Assembly (NCBI RefSeq): GCF_022965805.1
Contig: NC_133105.1
Span: 28,986,277 to 29,050,276, forward strand
DNA length: 64,000 nucleotides
Source of the DNA: Primulina eburnea
Taxonomy: Eukaryota > Streptophyta > Magnoliopsida > Lamiales > Gesneriaceae
Direction: 5' to 3'
This document shows positions 31,878 to 43,410 of the stretch, piece by piece (positions within the stretch are counted from its first letter, which is position 1; every line of letters begins with the position of its first letter). The notes beneath the pieces were generated by a model. That model saw only the letters and a list, made by a program, of their open reading frames with translations. It was not told the DNA's origin and ran no database searches. Both the position numbers and the translations under genes were made by a program.

Positions 31878-33300
31878 TGATAAACATAAAAATTGTACAT
31901 TAATTAAATGTTTTATAATATAAATATATAGTTTTTGTTTTATTAAATGTTTAAATATTATATGTTTTATAATAAATTGTATAAAATATAAGTTGTTGTG
32001 TAATTATATGTTTTTCCTATTTTTTACAGGTTCGATAAAAGAAGAATAAACTTGGCGTTGCAAATGGGATTAAGATGATTCTTGGATCTGTAGAAAGTTG
32101 ATGTTAATATCTACAATATTGGTGGCACGCATGAGATAAAAATCTTCTCACAAGTAGGATCAAATTAAGCAACAATTAAAGTTACCAAAGGAGTGGCAGT
32201 TTTACCATGCTCTAGTATTTTGACCATATCTCTCAAATTACTTAATCAAATGGTGTGAAAAAAATACCACAACTCAAAAACTCAGATATCTACATGTTTT
32301 ATTTTATGAGGAAAAGAAAATTCGGATGGCAAGATTTTCAAAAGTGATGTGCATTAAAATATAATTTCTTGGAATACCAATGAAGACTTATGTGTAAAAA
32401 ATAGTATTTTATTTGTGGTTGTCTCCCCAAACTTGGCTATAAATAGGGGTGCATTGTAATGAATTGAGATATCCCTCATTCTATGAACAAACTTTTGAGT
32501 TCATAATATTTCTCTCTATATTTTCCTTTATTTCTTCATTTACATAAAATTAGCATGTTAATTTCATATTCAAAGTTTTACACTTTGAATAATGAATAGC
32601 TAACTTCCTAAAGTTGAGATGAAAAGGTGAAACTCTTGGCATGATAATAATGTTACTAAAAGGTAAGAATCTATGTTTTATATTATTTAATCATTATTTA
32701 TTTCTTTAAGCATTTTTATACCCTACTTATAAGTGGTAGTTTTGATTTATTGTTTCTATATGTTACATTAAATTCTTGGAACCATTTAAATGTTAGTTTG
32801 GTATTACCAACCATTTAAAGTGGATGCCTTGATTTATTATATATGAATATATTATAATATTAAATTACTTGGAACCATTTAAATATTTTTTTGGTTTTAC
32901 CAACCATTTAAAGTGGGAACCTTGATTTACTATATATAAATATATCATAATATTAATTTTTTGGTACCATTTAAATGTTAGTTTGGTTTTACCAACAATT
33001 TAAAGTGGGAACCTTGATTTAATGTTTAGAAATATATATATAGCACAATTACTTGACAACATTTATAAGTTTTGGTATATATGATATACTTATAAGATAA
33101 TAATATATAACATAATATAAATATGATTATTTAATATATTGGAACCATTTTATTAAGTAGATTTCAATAATGTTCGTTAATGTTAACTTTATTAAAATAC
33201 CAAGAGTGGATCATTTAATTTCAACTACTTAAATTAAAATTTGAACAATTAAAAATTACCAATTAAAGATTCAAACAACTAATAGAAAAAATAAATAAAA
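31878..33300 (+). repeat. probable 3' LTR of the Athila element
   Basis: TGATAAACATAAAAATTG starts right after a purine-rich block. A clear promoter TATAAATA lies at 32438-32445, followed by a pyrimidine-rich leader (TTTCTCTCTATATTTTCC). The 92-bp tandem repeats lie downstream. The right end is uncertain, because AT-rich sequence grades into a PBS-region-like stretch and then the reversed H-type LTR. No 5' LTR is available for comparison. Confidence 0.5.
32778..33055 (+). repeat. three 92-93-bp tandem repeats in the Athila LTR
   Basis: Units start at 32778, 32871 and 32963 with GGAACCATTTAAATGTTAG or variants, then TTACCAACCATTTAAAGTGG and GCCTTGATTTA. A decayed fourth unit may follow. Each unit has ACCATTTAAA twice. 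Confidence 0.92.
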
Positions 33301-35072
33301 AGACATTGTAGCGAACTTGTAATTACCTTAGCTTTCTCTTGGATACGATATTCGAACTCATCGAATTATACTACTTGTGGACAACCTGCTCTTGGGAGTG
33401 CAACAATCAAAGTCGCAAAACCTAGCCAACCCATCTAGGGACCCTACTATGCAAAGCCCAGCCCGTAAAACAAGTCCTGACCAACCCAAAGCTTGCTGGA
33501 ATCTCACCCAATTTCTGCATGATTTATGCGTGAGACTCCCATGATCCACAGGACTCCTAACTAGTCTAGGACTTCTCCCAGCCCTCAACCACTTGACCCT
33601 TCACGACCCTAACCTTCCCTGGACCACACCCAGACCAAGCTCAGACCAACCCATGTCCTGAAATCAGCGCACGAAGAACTTGAATCAGAAAAGAAACCTG
33701 CACGCGTTCCCTCTTCCTGCCATCCTCATGGTCACCACTTCAGCTCGAGCCAGCAGAGAATCACACCACTCCAGCCTCTGGCCCGACCGATACCCATCAC
33801 CCTAGGACCCTGATGGACCAATAGCCCAGCCCCAAACCGAGCCACAGCCCCTGTAGCTCCCGAACGGTTCTTTCACATGCCTTGGGGGAGAGTCCCACTT
33901 CACGTGGACTCTTCCCCAGCCCAAGGCTCGAGCCCTAGCCCTCCTAGGACCCTTCCTAGGACCTAACCATGACCCCTAGGACCCAACCACCAAGCCTGGT
34001 CGAGCCACCTGTCCACATGCGAAGAAACGAGTGCCTTGAACCACACATGTACACAAACCCCTTCAAAAACTCACGGTTCCAGCTTGGTTTTCTTTATTAA
34101 TTTTACAGCGTGTGTGGTGCGTGTCTAGGATCCTATAACCTATGTAAAACCACTCTTAATCTTAACCTAAATCTTGGCAGCCCTTAAACCATACAAAAAC
34201 ATGATTTTTCAAGGAAAATACAAGCCAAAAGTTTGGCATAGGCCATAAATCCGAAAATATGTAAAACAAGAAAATAATTCAAAGTGTCACTTGTTTTCCA
34301 TATTTTCATGCATAAAACTTAATATGGTGTGATGATGTTTTGAAAGGAAAAAATATGTGTGCCTTTGCGTTTTAAACGTACGAAAAACCGTTGACGATTT
34401 GCGAAGAACGGGGCGAGGACCTTGGCTTGAATTCTCCTTAAGCTTCTCAATTATTTCTTCTTCAAATTGTGGTGTTGGGTGCCGTGTATTTGGTGGGGTT
34501 TGGGAGATAAAATTCTGATTTGAGCCGTGTGATAGTGGGAAGGGTTTGGGGTGTTTAACATTTCAAATACTAATCAAATCTCTAAGCAAGGCTTTAGGCC
34601 CATTAGGTAGATAAATAGGCCCAATAGTGCTTGATTAGACTTTAATTAAAAATATAAAAATAGTTTTGTTAAAATAAGTTTGTGAATTTATTAGCCGGGT
34701 TGTCAAGAAGTTCGTATTTTTGTTGAAAAACCAACACCGAAAAAAATTACGTCCCGGCGTATAAATTCACCTCAAAATCCCTTATTTTCAAAAATAATAA
34801 AAAGCATCACCCATATTTTAAATAATTAAAAACAATTATTTAATAAAAACATTTTCTATTTTTTCAGCCCTCGGTCTCCGTTCCTCGATCGCAACTCGAA
34901 TAACCTTTAAAAATACATTTTAATGCAACCATGTAGAACAATATATTTTAAACATGCAAATATATACAAAATAATTAATTCATGCAATTAAAACATTTAA
35001 CTAAAATACAAAAGAATTTAATAACTGCATGCATGTGGTTTGCGTGGACCTTTAAATTTTCGGGGCGTTACA
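33300..35072 (-). repeat. H-type LTR fragment, reversed
   Basis: On the minus strand it starts TGTAACGCCCCGAAAATTTA at 35072 and follows the first part of LTR H (9496 to about 11000), including the GC-rich, GAGTCC/CCTAGG-rich middle at 33600-34020. The far end is lost. Bases 33300-33420 resemble Athila-type leader sequence rather than LTR H, so the true border is uncertain. It abuts gag of element E at 35073, probably an insertion whose other half is gone. No gene. Confidence 0.75.
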
Positions 35073-35633
35073 ATAGCAGCGTGGCAGACTTCGTCAGGAA
35101 GTTTGAGAGGGGGTGTCACTTTGTGCCCCTAATATCTAATTATGCCCAGGGGAAGCTGAGGCATTTCATAGATGGTTTGCGGCCGATCTTGCGCCGTTAT
35201 GTGAGGGTTGCTGGTCCGACTACCTATGTCGTTGCTGTATCTAGAGCCTTGGGGGCATAGCAGGACCAAAGAGATATAGAGGTTGATAGACTGGGCAAGA
35301 GGCCTTACTAGGCACAGCCGCAACAGCAACAACGACCTCAGTTTAAGAAGCCTTATCAGGGGCAGCCGGGGAAGAAGCCATATCAGGGACCACCGAAAGG
35401 AAATGGTCCTGTTCCACAGCAGTAGGCTCCTCAGAGACCCGTTAAGTACCCAGCATGCCAGAAATGCCACCGCCAACATCCGAGGCAGTGTTTATATGGG
35501 TCAGGCAAATGTTTCAAATGTGGAGCTAGTGATTACATGTTAAAGGAGTGCCCATAGTGGAGGCAGCCAACCTAGGGGAAAGTGTTCGTCATACATGCTC
35601 AGGAGGCGAACCTAGACACGACACTATTGATCG
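35073..35633 (+). pseudogene. gag of Ty3 element E, 5'-truncated
   Basis: Close relative of gag A. It starts at SSVADFVRKFERGCHFVPLI immediately after the inserted LTR, then GLRPILRRYVRVAGPTTY, a stop at about 35258, a Q/P-rich linker with further stops, and the zinc knuckle CFKCGASDYMLKEC, in which the zinc-binding His is Tyr. The frame then reaches the candidate intron at 35634. Several nonsense changes show it is a dead copy. Confidence 0.85.
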
Positions 35634-35789
35634 GTAAACTTATTTATTTAAGTATCGTATTTTTTTTCCATGTGTTGGATTTTTTTGGGGTTTATTAGTG
35701 TGATAGTAATATTTTGGGTGACATGAGATATAAATTTCTTTTATGCTCGAGGTTAAGGTTATAAGTTTGTGTGCGCTAACGTCTCTCAA
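35634..35789 (+). other. candidate intron between gag and protease of element E
   Basis: It lies at the same place and phase as the insert in element A (GTAAAC start, GCTAACG near the end), but is shorter (156 bp) and strongly diverged inside. The acceptor aligned to A's CTCAG|G reads CTCAA|G. An AG one base further would shift the frame. The conserved edges with a diverged interior are what an intron would show. Confidence 0.55.
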
Positions 35790-36317
35790 GAAACATTTTC
35801 ATAAAAAGAGTATACACGAAGGCCCTGATAGACTCAGGAGCCACCCACTCTTTTATCTCAGAGACATTCGCTAGTCACTTGGACGTCAAGTCTATTGGAC
35901 TCGACATGAGCTATTCAGTGACTGTCCCATCAAGGGAAGAATTGTCAGCTACTAGTGTGGTCAGAGACATCGATCTGGAACTGCAGGGCTACCTAGTGTA
36001 CGCTGATTTGATTGTGTTGCCGATGCCAGAATTTGACATCATTTTGGGGATGGACTACCTGACGAAGAACGGAGTTCTTATTGATTTCTAGAAAAGGTCA
36101 ATGTTAGTAAGACCTTTGGGTATGGAGCAGTTTCTCTTTGAGCCAGCTAGATGGAGAAGTTTCCCTTGCATGATCTCTTGCATGCAGGCATGGAGACTCA
36201 TTCACAAACGGTGTCAGGCTTTATTGGCCAGTGTTATTTCTGCACCTGACGTACCCACTCCGTCTATATCTGATGTGCCAGTAGTCAGAGAATTTCCCGA
36301 TGTCTTTCCAGAAGACG
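35790..36317 (+). pseudogene. protease and linker of element E
   Basis: ALIDSGATHSFISETFASHL, then DIILGMDYLTKNGVLIDF, a TAG at about 36091, RPLGMEQFLFEPARWRSF, and VPVVREFPDVFPED. It is broken at 36317 by the SIRE-like insertion (target duplication AGACG). It resumes at 40342-40397 with GLPPERDVEFSIDLMPG and is broken again there. Confidence 0.88.
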
Positions 36318-37763
36318 TGTTGGAACTTTTCAAGTTCGCAATCTTTGCTTAATTTTGATGCTAACAAAACTTGTTATTTTGTTTCTAATAATCTACCTTA
36401 GTGTGCAGTAAGCTGGAACTGAAATAATCAGTTACGAGCCAAAACTAAAGCTGTCGAGGAATGCTAACTGAAGACGTCCAACTGATCGCGTAAACTGAAA
36501 ACAGTAGAACTGAAGTGCCAACTGAAAGACTAGTTCAACTGAATGTCCAGCTGATGAGCAGTTCAGCAGAAGACCTTCAGAAGCCCGGCCAGCTGATGAA
36601 GTGTTCAACTGATGAAGAGCCCAGCTGACCAGTTCAACTGAAAGAGTGAAATCAGTTCAACTGATTTCACCAGCCCAACAGAAGACCAGTTCAACTGACC
36701 AGTTGAAAGCATCAGTCAGAGTCAATCAGTTGCAGATCAAGACAAGCTTAATAATGGAATCCAGCTAAGCACGAAGGTACAAAAGCTATTGTACTACCAC
36801 AGTACAATAAGAGACGTTGCATTAGAGCTTAAAGCCAAAAGTTCCGGAAAGATGTCGAGGAACAAATTCAAAATGCAACGGACACATTATTGAGTCTTAC
36901 TGTACGGTCAGCCAAACGCCTATAAATAGAAGCTGAAGTTCAGTGAAGACTAACACTGAGAAAAACGAGAACAGAGAACAAGGGCACGCGTATTACATAT
37001 CAGCATGTTAGAAGCAATCAGCCCAGAGGGAACACTTCATTGTATTATCAGCTTAGATTAGAAGCTTTTTTCCCTCAGTGTGTGAGAACACTTTCGGGTA
37101 GTGTTCATTGATCAGTTCTCACACACACACACACACACTAACTCATCATCTCAGATTCCGTCTTGCACACAGACGTAAAACATGTGTATGTAGTCTTTCT
37201 CACATAGACGTTAAAGAAGTGTTGACTGGAAGGTGATGCCTTCAGTTTAGAACTAGGAGTTCAGTTAGGCAGTGGGTAAGTCCTAAGCTGGGTGGGTTTG
37301 TACAAAGGCTTGTATAAATTAAAGTCTTCTAGTGTATCCTACCCGAGGAGGTAGAAGGGGTGACGTAGGAGCAGTTGAAGTCTCCGAACATCCATAAACA
37401 TATCTTGTGTTTTGTTTTCAGTCTAACTGTTTAACTGTGTTGTTCTTAATTGTTTCATCAGTCCAGCTGATATCAGTTCAGTTCTGTCCATAACCGAACT
37501 GATATAAGCTCTAACTGACTTCTTTTCTTCAGTTAACCAATTGCACAAGATATATAAAATTGATCAGTTTGTTTTCTTAACGAAGGATTATTTTGAGTGT
37601 CTTCCGCTTGGTTGTTTAACCAAACTCGATCTAATTCATCGGTGTATTTATTCTTAGAACACGAGCTATTGCAGCTCATTGGTAGATTAGTCAGAAGGGT
37701 CAACGACTGATGCACAGCTTCGTAACTGATGTTCAGTCGGGGCCCCCATAACCGATCCTGACA
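36318..37763 (+). repeat. 5' LTR of the SIRE-like element
   Basis: U3 (36400-36740) is densely packed with AACTGA and TCAGTT words, followed by the TATA box CTATAAATA at 36920-36928. A CA microsatellite lies near 37125-37140. Confidence 0.93.
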
Positions 37764-38902
37764 ACTGGTATCAGAGCTTGAAGTTCTAAGAAAGACATTT
37801 GAAAAACTGATCTAAAATGTTTTTAAAATATTTGTAAAATGTTTTAAAGTATTTTAAATTTGTTTTAAAATGGTATTTAAAATGGTTTTCAAAACCCTTT
37901 TAAAAATTTTATATCTCACGCGTTTTTCTGAGAAGAGAGGATTGGTTCTGCAATTAATATTGTAGCCACTTCGCTCGAATCCGATTTTCTTATTTTAGCA
38001 GCTTGCAGGTTTTGAGGTCAACTGACAGGAGAACAGCAAAACTGATATGCGAACAAGATTTCAGTTGCAAGCCTACCAGTTAAACTGATCAACAGACGAA
38101 ACCCAACTACCAGCTGAAACTTATGAGTTAACTGGAGCTTAATCATCAGAAGTGCCGCCGCTTAACTGCCATATCAGATCAGGAGAAATGATCAATGCGG
38201 TTCAGCAATCAGTTGAGTCCAGTTTGCATCAGCTAAACCAGTTGGCTAGCACAGGACCTCAAGTTCAAAGCAGTTAGCTGTTCATCTATCAAAAGGAAAT
38301 TAAGACTTTGCAGTCTTTCAAGGATTCAAGGCAACCGATAGTTGGTACATTTAGTTCTATTATGTGTAAACTGATTGATAACTGATGTTGTTTAAAATCC
38401 AGCTAAATGTAGTAGCAGTTTTCCCTTACATAACTGGTGTGCTTAATTGTAATACAAGGGAAGTTTATTTGTTTAAATGAACATCATGTTATTCAGTTTG
38501 TTTAAATGTATCTGAACTGATAATCCCAGTTTTGTGTAGCCTTAACTGCTTGCATGATTATTGCTGCTTTAAAATAATTTTAAAATCGTGTGACTATTTA
38601 TATTTTTAAGGGGGAGTTTTCCTTTAAATTCATATTTTAAAATGATTTTTCAATTCAGTTGTTGAGGGGGAGTTTTTTTTTTTTTTTAAAAAAATATTTT
38701 TCAAATTTGATATCCCTCAAACTGAAATTATCTTAGTTTCTTTTTAAATTGTTTTTCTTATTAATTCAGTTAGTAAGGGGGAGCATTCACTCCTGGAACT
38801 GAATTTTTGTTTTGATTGCTTAAATGTTTTTGATTCTCACAAAGGGGGAGAATCATATCACTTTAACTGTTCAAGTTTTGTGATCATCAAAAAGGGGGAG
38901 AT
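37764..38902 (+). other. PBS, non-coding internal region and PPT of the SIRE-like element
   Basis: After the PBS there is no ORF of any length. AACTGA/CAGTTC words continue. T-rich stretches with GGGGGAG blocks (38610, 38665, 38777, 38846, 38893) precede the LTR. No gag or pol remains. Confidence 0.85.
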
Positions 38903-40336
38903 TGTTGGAACTTTTCAAGTTCGCAATCTTTGCTTAATTTTGATGCTAACAAAACTTGTTATTTTGTTTCTAATAATCTACCTTAGTGTGCAGTAAGCTG
39001 GAACTGAAATAATCAGTTAGGAGCCAAAACTAAAGCTGTCGAGGAATGCTAACTGAAGACGTCCAACTGATCGCGTAAACTGAAAACAGTAGAACTGAAA
39101 GACTAGTTCAACTGAATGTCCAGCTGATGAGCAGTTCAGCAGAAGACCTTCAGAAGCCCGGCCAGCTGATGAAGTGTTCAACTGATGAAGAGCCCAGCTG
39201 ACCAGTTCAACTGAAAGAGTGAAATCAGTTCAACTGATTTCACCAGCCCAACAGAAGACCAGTTCAACTGACCAGTTGAAAGCATCAGTCAGAGTCAATC
39301 AGTTGCAGATCAAGACAAGCTTAATAATGGAATCCAGCTAAGCACGAAGGTACAAAAGCTATTGTACTACCACAGTACAATAAGAGACGTTGCATTAGAG
39401 CTTAAAGCCAAAAGTTCCGGAAAGATGTCGAGGAACAAATTCAAAATGCAACGGACACATTATTGAGTCTTACTGTACGGTCAGCCAAACGCCTATAAAT
39501 AGAAGCTGAAGTTCAGTGAAGACTAACACTGAGAAAAACGAGAACAGAGAACAAGGGCACGCTTATTACATATCAGCTTGTTAGAAGCAATCAGCCCAGA
39601 GGGAACACTTCATTGTATTATCAGCTTAGATTAGAAGCCTTTTTCCCTCAGTGTGTGAGAACACTTTCGGGTAGTGTTCATTGATCAGTTCTCACACACA
39701 CACACACACACTCACTCATCATCTCAGATTCCGTCTTGCACACAGACGTAAAACATGTGTATGTAGTCTTTCTCACATAGACGTTAAAGAAGTGTTGACT
39801 GGAAGGTGATGCCTTCAGTTTAGAACTAGGAGTTCAGTTAGGCAGTGGGTAAGTCCTAAGCTGGGTGGGTTTGTACAAAGGCTTGTATAAATCAAAGTCT
39901 TCTAGTGTATCCTACCCGAGGAGGTAGAAGGGGTGACGTAGGAGCAGTTGAAGTCTCCGAACATCCATAAACATATCTTGTGTTTTGTTTTCAGTCTAAC
40001 TGTTTAACTGTGTTGTTCTTAATTGTTTCATCAGTCCAGCTGATATCAGTTCAGTTCTGTCCATAACCGAACTGATATAAGCTCTAACTGACTTCTTTTC
40101 TTCAGTTAACCAGTTGCACAAGATATATAAAATTGATCAGTTTGTTTTCTTAACGAAGGATTATTTTGAGTGTCTTCCGCTTGGTTGTTTAACCAAACTC
40201 GATCTAATTCATCGGTGTATTTATTCTTAGAACACGAGCTATTGCAGCTCATTGGTAGATTAGTCAGAAGGGTCAACGACTGATGCACAGCTTCGTAACT
40301 GATGTTCAGTCGGGGCCCCCATAACCGATCCTGACA
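38903..40336 (+). repeat. 3' LTR of the SIRE-like element
   Basis: 1434 bp. Its TATA box CTATAAATA lies near 39493. It is followed by target duplication AGACG and by the resumed pol of element E. Confidence 0.93.
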
Positions 40337-40341
40337 AGACG

Positions 40342-40397
40342 TCATAGGCCTTCCACCAGAGAGAGATGTGGAGTTTTCCATTGATCTTATGCCAGGT
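40342..40397 (+). pseudogene. short pol remnant of element E
   Basis: Continues the frame broken at 36317: GLPPERDVEFSIDLMPG. It ends where a second SIRE-like LTR starts at 40398. Confidence 0.8.
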
Positions 40398-41045
40398 TGT
40401 TGGAAACTAAATTTTGGAGTTTGACAAAACATAAAATCAACTAATACATGAAAGCATATTCGGCAGCTGAACATTCAACTAAAATCAGTTGACACAAACT
40501 GATTAGTTGAGAACTGATCAGTTAAAACATTCAGCCGAAAACATTAAAGCTTCTCAACTGATGATACCTCGGGAAAGATCATTCAACAGACAAAAAGACA
40601 TATCAGACAGCAACTGAATGTGGAAAGCCGCACTGCATAGAAAAACGTATTTCGGCTATTGAGATTAATACGCCGTCTTACAATAAATGATGAAGCGGCA
40701 ATCAAGAACTCTGTCCAAGAAATGATAAGGAGGCAATCAACGGATACGAGAATTCAAAATTACCGTTGAAAGAAAAGTCTATAAATATGACTAAAGAGCA
40801 GTTGACAAAATAGACGATTGACCAATCTCAAACTTGCCATTACTCTGTTAAAAAAAAATCTCTGCTCTCACCTATTAGATCTATTCGTAGCAATCAAAGG
40901 CTACATATTGAGCAATCTAGCACCGTGAAATATTGATAACTCGATAAGTGCTAAGTTCAGTTACTTACAGAGATCATTGTATTATACTAAGAGTTTCAGT
41001 TCAGGCAATAGATAAGTCCTAACTGAAGTGGGTCTGTACAAGCGA
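40398..41045 (+). repeat. second SIRE-like LTR fragment
   Basis: Starts TGTTGGAAACTAAATTTTGG, carries AACTGA/TCAGTT words and a TATA box CTATAAATATG near 40780, and is cut at about 41045 where pol of element D begins on the other strand. It is clearly diverged from the LTR at 36318, so it belongs to another subfamily. Confidence 0.8.
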
Positions 41046-43410
41046 TCGACACAGGCACACCATGAAGTCTAACAATCTCTACAATATAGTCCTCAGCATA
41101 CTGATTAATGGAGTACGTCGTCTTGACTGGAAGAAAGTGCGCTGACTTGGTCAACCGATCAACGATAACCCAAATGGAATTGAAACCTCTCTGCACACTG
41201 GGAAGACCAGTCACGAAATCCATCGTAATATGCTCCCACTTCCACTGAGGAATCGGCAATGATAACAATGTCCCAGCAGGTCTCTGGTGCTCAATCTTCA
41301 CCTGCTGACAAGTAAGGCACTGAGAAATGAACAAAGCAACATCTTTCTTCATACCTGGCCACCAGTAGAGTCGACGAAGATCCTGATACATCTTCGTACT
41401 GCCTGGATGAATCGAATATGGTGCGGTATGAGCCTCTGTCAGAATGTCTCGTCGAATATCATCACCAGTAGGAACACAGATACGGCCTCTAAAAGTCACC
41501 AAACCCTCTCCATTCGTCGCAAACTCTGAATTACCTCTCTCCTCTGTACTAGCTCTCAACTCTGCTAACTGAACATCGTCAGTATTCTCTCTACGGATCA
41601 TGTCCGTCAATGTAGCCCGAATAACCAACGCTGAAAGGCGAGCAATGGTCCCCGGAACTACTAAAGCAATCTCCTCTCTCTGCAAATCCATCAACAATGG
41701 CCTCTGAATCAAAGAACTCAAGGAAGAACTCGACTTACGGCTCAACGCATCAGCCACAACGTTCGCCTTCCGTGGGTGATAACTGATCGTCACATCATAA
41801 TCTTTGACAAGTTCTAACCACCTCCTCTGCCGCATATTGAGCTCTTTCTGAGAAAACAGATACTTCAAACTCTTGTGGTCTGTGAAAATCTCACACTTTT
41901 CGCCATACAAATAATGTCTCCAGATTTTCAGTGCGAAAACCACAGCTGCCAGCTCCAAATCATGCGTCGGATAATTCCTCTCGTAATTCTTCAACTGGCG
42001 AGAAGCATAGGCAATGACCTTACCTCGCTGCATCACACTGCACCAAGGCCTTTCTTCGACGCATCGGTAGACAACAAAATCCTCCGAACCACTGGGCTAA
42101 GATAGAACAGGAGCTGTCGTCAATCTATCCTTCAGCTCTTGAAATGCACTTTGGCAATCAATGGACCACTCGAGCTTCACAGTCTTCCTCGTCAGATTGG
42201 ACAATGGCAGGGCAATCTTGGAAAAATCTGAAATGAAACGACGATATTAACCCGCCAAACCAAGGAAACTGCGTACCTCTGAGACAGTAGTAGGAATAGG
42301 CCACTTCTGAATCGCCTCTATCTTCACTGGATCAACGGCAATGCCATCCTTCGAAACGACATGGCCTAGAAAAGAAATCTGATCCAACCAAAACTCGCAC
42401 TTCTTCAACTTGGCATACAGCCTCCTCTCTCTCAACAACTGAAGCACAACTCTGAGATGCTCTGAATGAAGCTCTCTGGTCTTGGAATAGATTAGGATAT
42501 CATCGATGAAGACAATGACGAAGCTATCCAAGAACGGCTTGAACACTCGGTTCATCAGATCCATGAAGACTGAAGGGGCATTGGTCAGACCAAAAGACAT
42601 CACGAGAAACTAATAGTGACCATACCTGGTCCTGAACGCCGTCTTAGGGATATCGGACTCCCTAACCTTCAACTGATAGTAGCCAGACCGAAGATCAATC
42701 TTCGAAAAGACAGTGGCACCATGAAGTTGATCAAACAAATCATCAATCCGTGGTAACAGATACTTATTCTTGACAGTCACTTTGTTGAGCTCTCTGTAGT
42801 CGATACACAGCCGCAAAGACCCATCTTTCTTCTTGACAAACAGAACCGGAGCTCCCCAAGGCGAAGAACCCGGACGAATAAAACACTTGTCTAGAAGATC
42901 CTGCAACTGCGTCTTCAACTCCTTCATCTCAGTAGGAGCCATCCTATACGGAGCCTTAGAAATAGGAACCGTACTGGAGCTAAATCAATAACGAACTCAA
43001 CATCTCTGTCCGGCGGCAACCCCGGCACATCATCCTCGAACACATCAGCAAACTCCCTCACCACATCAATATCATCAATATTCAACTTAACCATACCATC
43101 CACATCCACAATATAAGCCAGAAACCCATCGCAACCTCTACATAGCAATCTCTCAGCCTCAAGACAAGAAATAAAAGGAAGGACCATCGAAGTACCTGCA
43201 CTGGCGAGAACTCCTCCCTTATTGCTATCATCTGCAAAAATCACCGTCTTAGCAACGCAATCGATAACAGCACGATAAGTCGACAGCCAATCCATGCCAA
43301 GAATAACATCAAAAGCAACCATCGGGATCACAATCAGATCAGCAAAAACCTCTCTATCATCAATACGAACAGGGCATGCATACACAATAGACGTCGGGCA
43401 CAACACGTCT
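41046..43410 (-). pseudogene. pol of Ty3 element D (protease/RT linker to integrase, truncated)
   Basis: Minus strand from 43410: [19 protein letters not shown], the linker [22 protein letters not shown] ([32 protein letters not shown], active site FIDDIL), RNase H ([31 protein letters not shown]), integrase zinc finger ([16 protein letters not shown]), MDFV, then [10 protein letters not shown], where it stops at 41046 before the second catalytic Asp. A frameshift near 42975, a stop at about 42608 (Glu to stop in YGHYEF), another at about 42245 and a small shift near 42050 disable it. It is the same family as F. The upstream protease half continues beyond the palindrome (20 bp at 43942-43961) and the solo LTR. 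Confidence 0.92.

Larger units (their letters stand above)
36318..40336 (+). mobile_element. non-autonomous SIRE-like Copia element with two near-identical LTRs
   Basis: LTR1 36318-37763 and LTR2 38903-40336 start TGTTGGAACTTTTC, end ATCCTGACA and differ at about eight bases plus a 12-bp deletion in LTR2, so the insertion is recent. The PBS TGGTATCAGAGC (37766-37777) and PPT AAAAAGGGGGAGATTG (38890-38904) bracket 1.1 kb of non-coding sequence. Target duplication AGACG lies at 36313-36317 and 40337-40341. It splits the protease/RT linker of element E. The name rests on LTR style and GGGGGAG-rich internal sequence, not on a protein. Confidence 0.92.
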
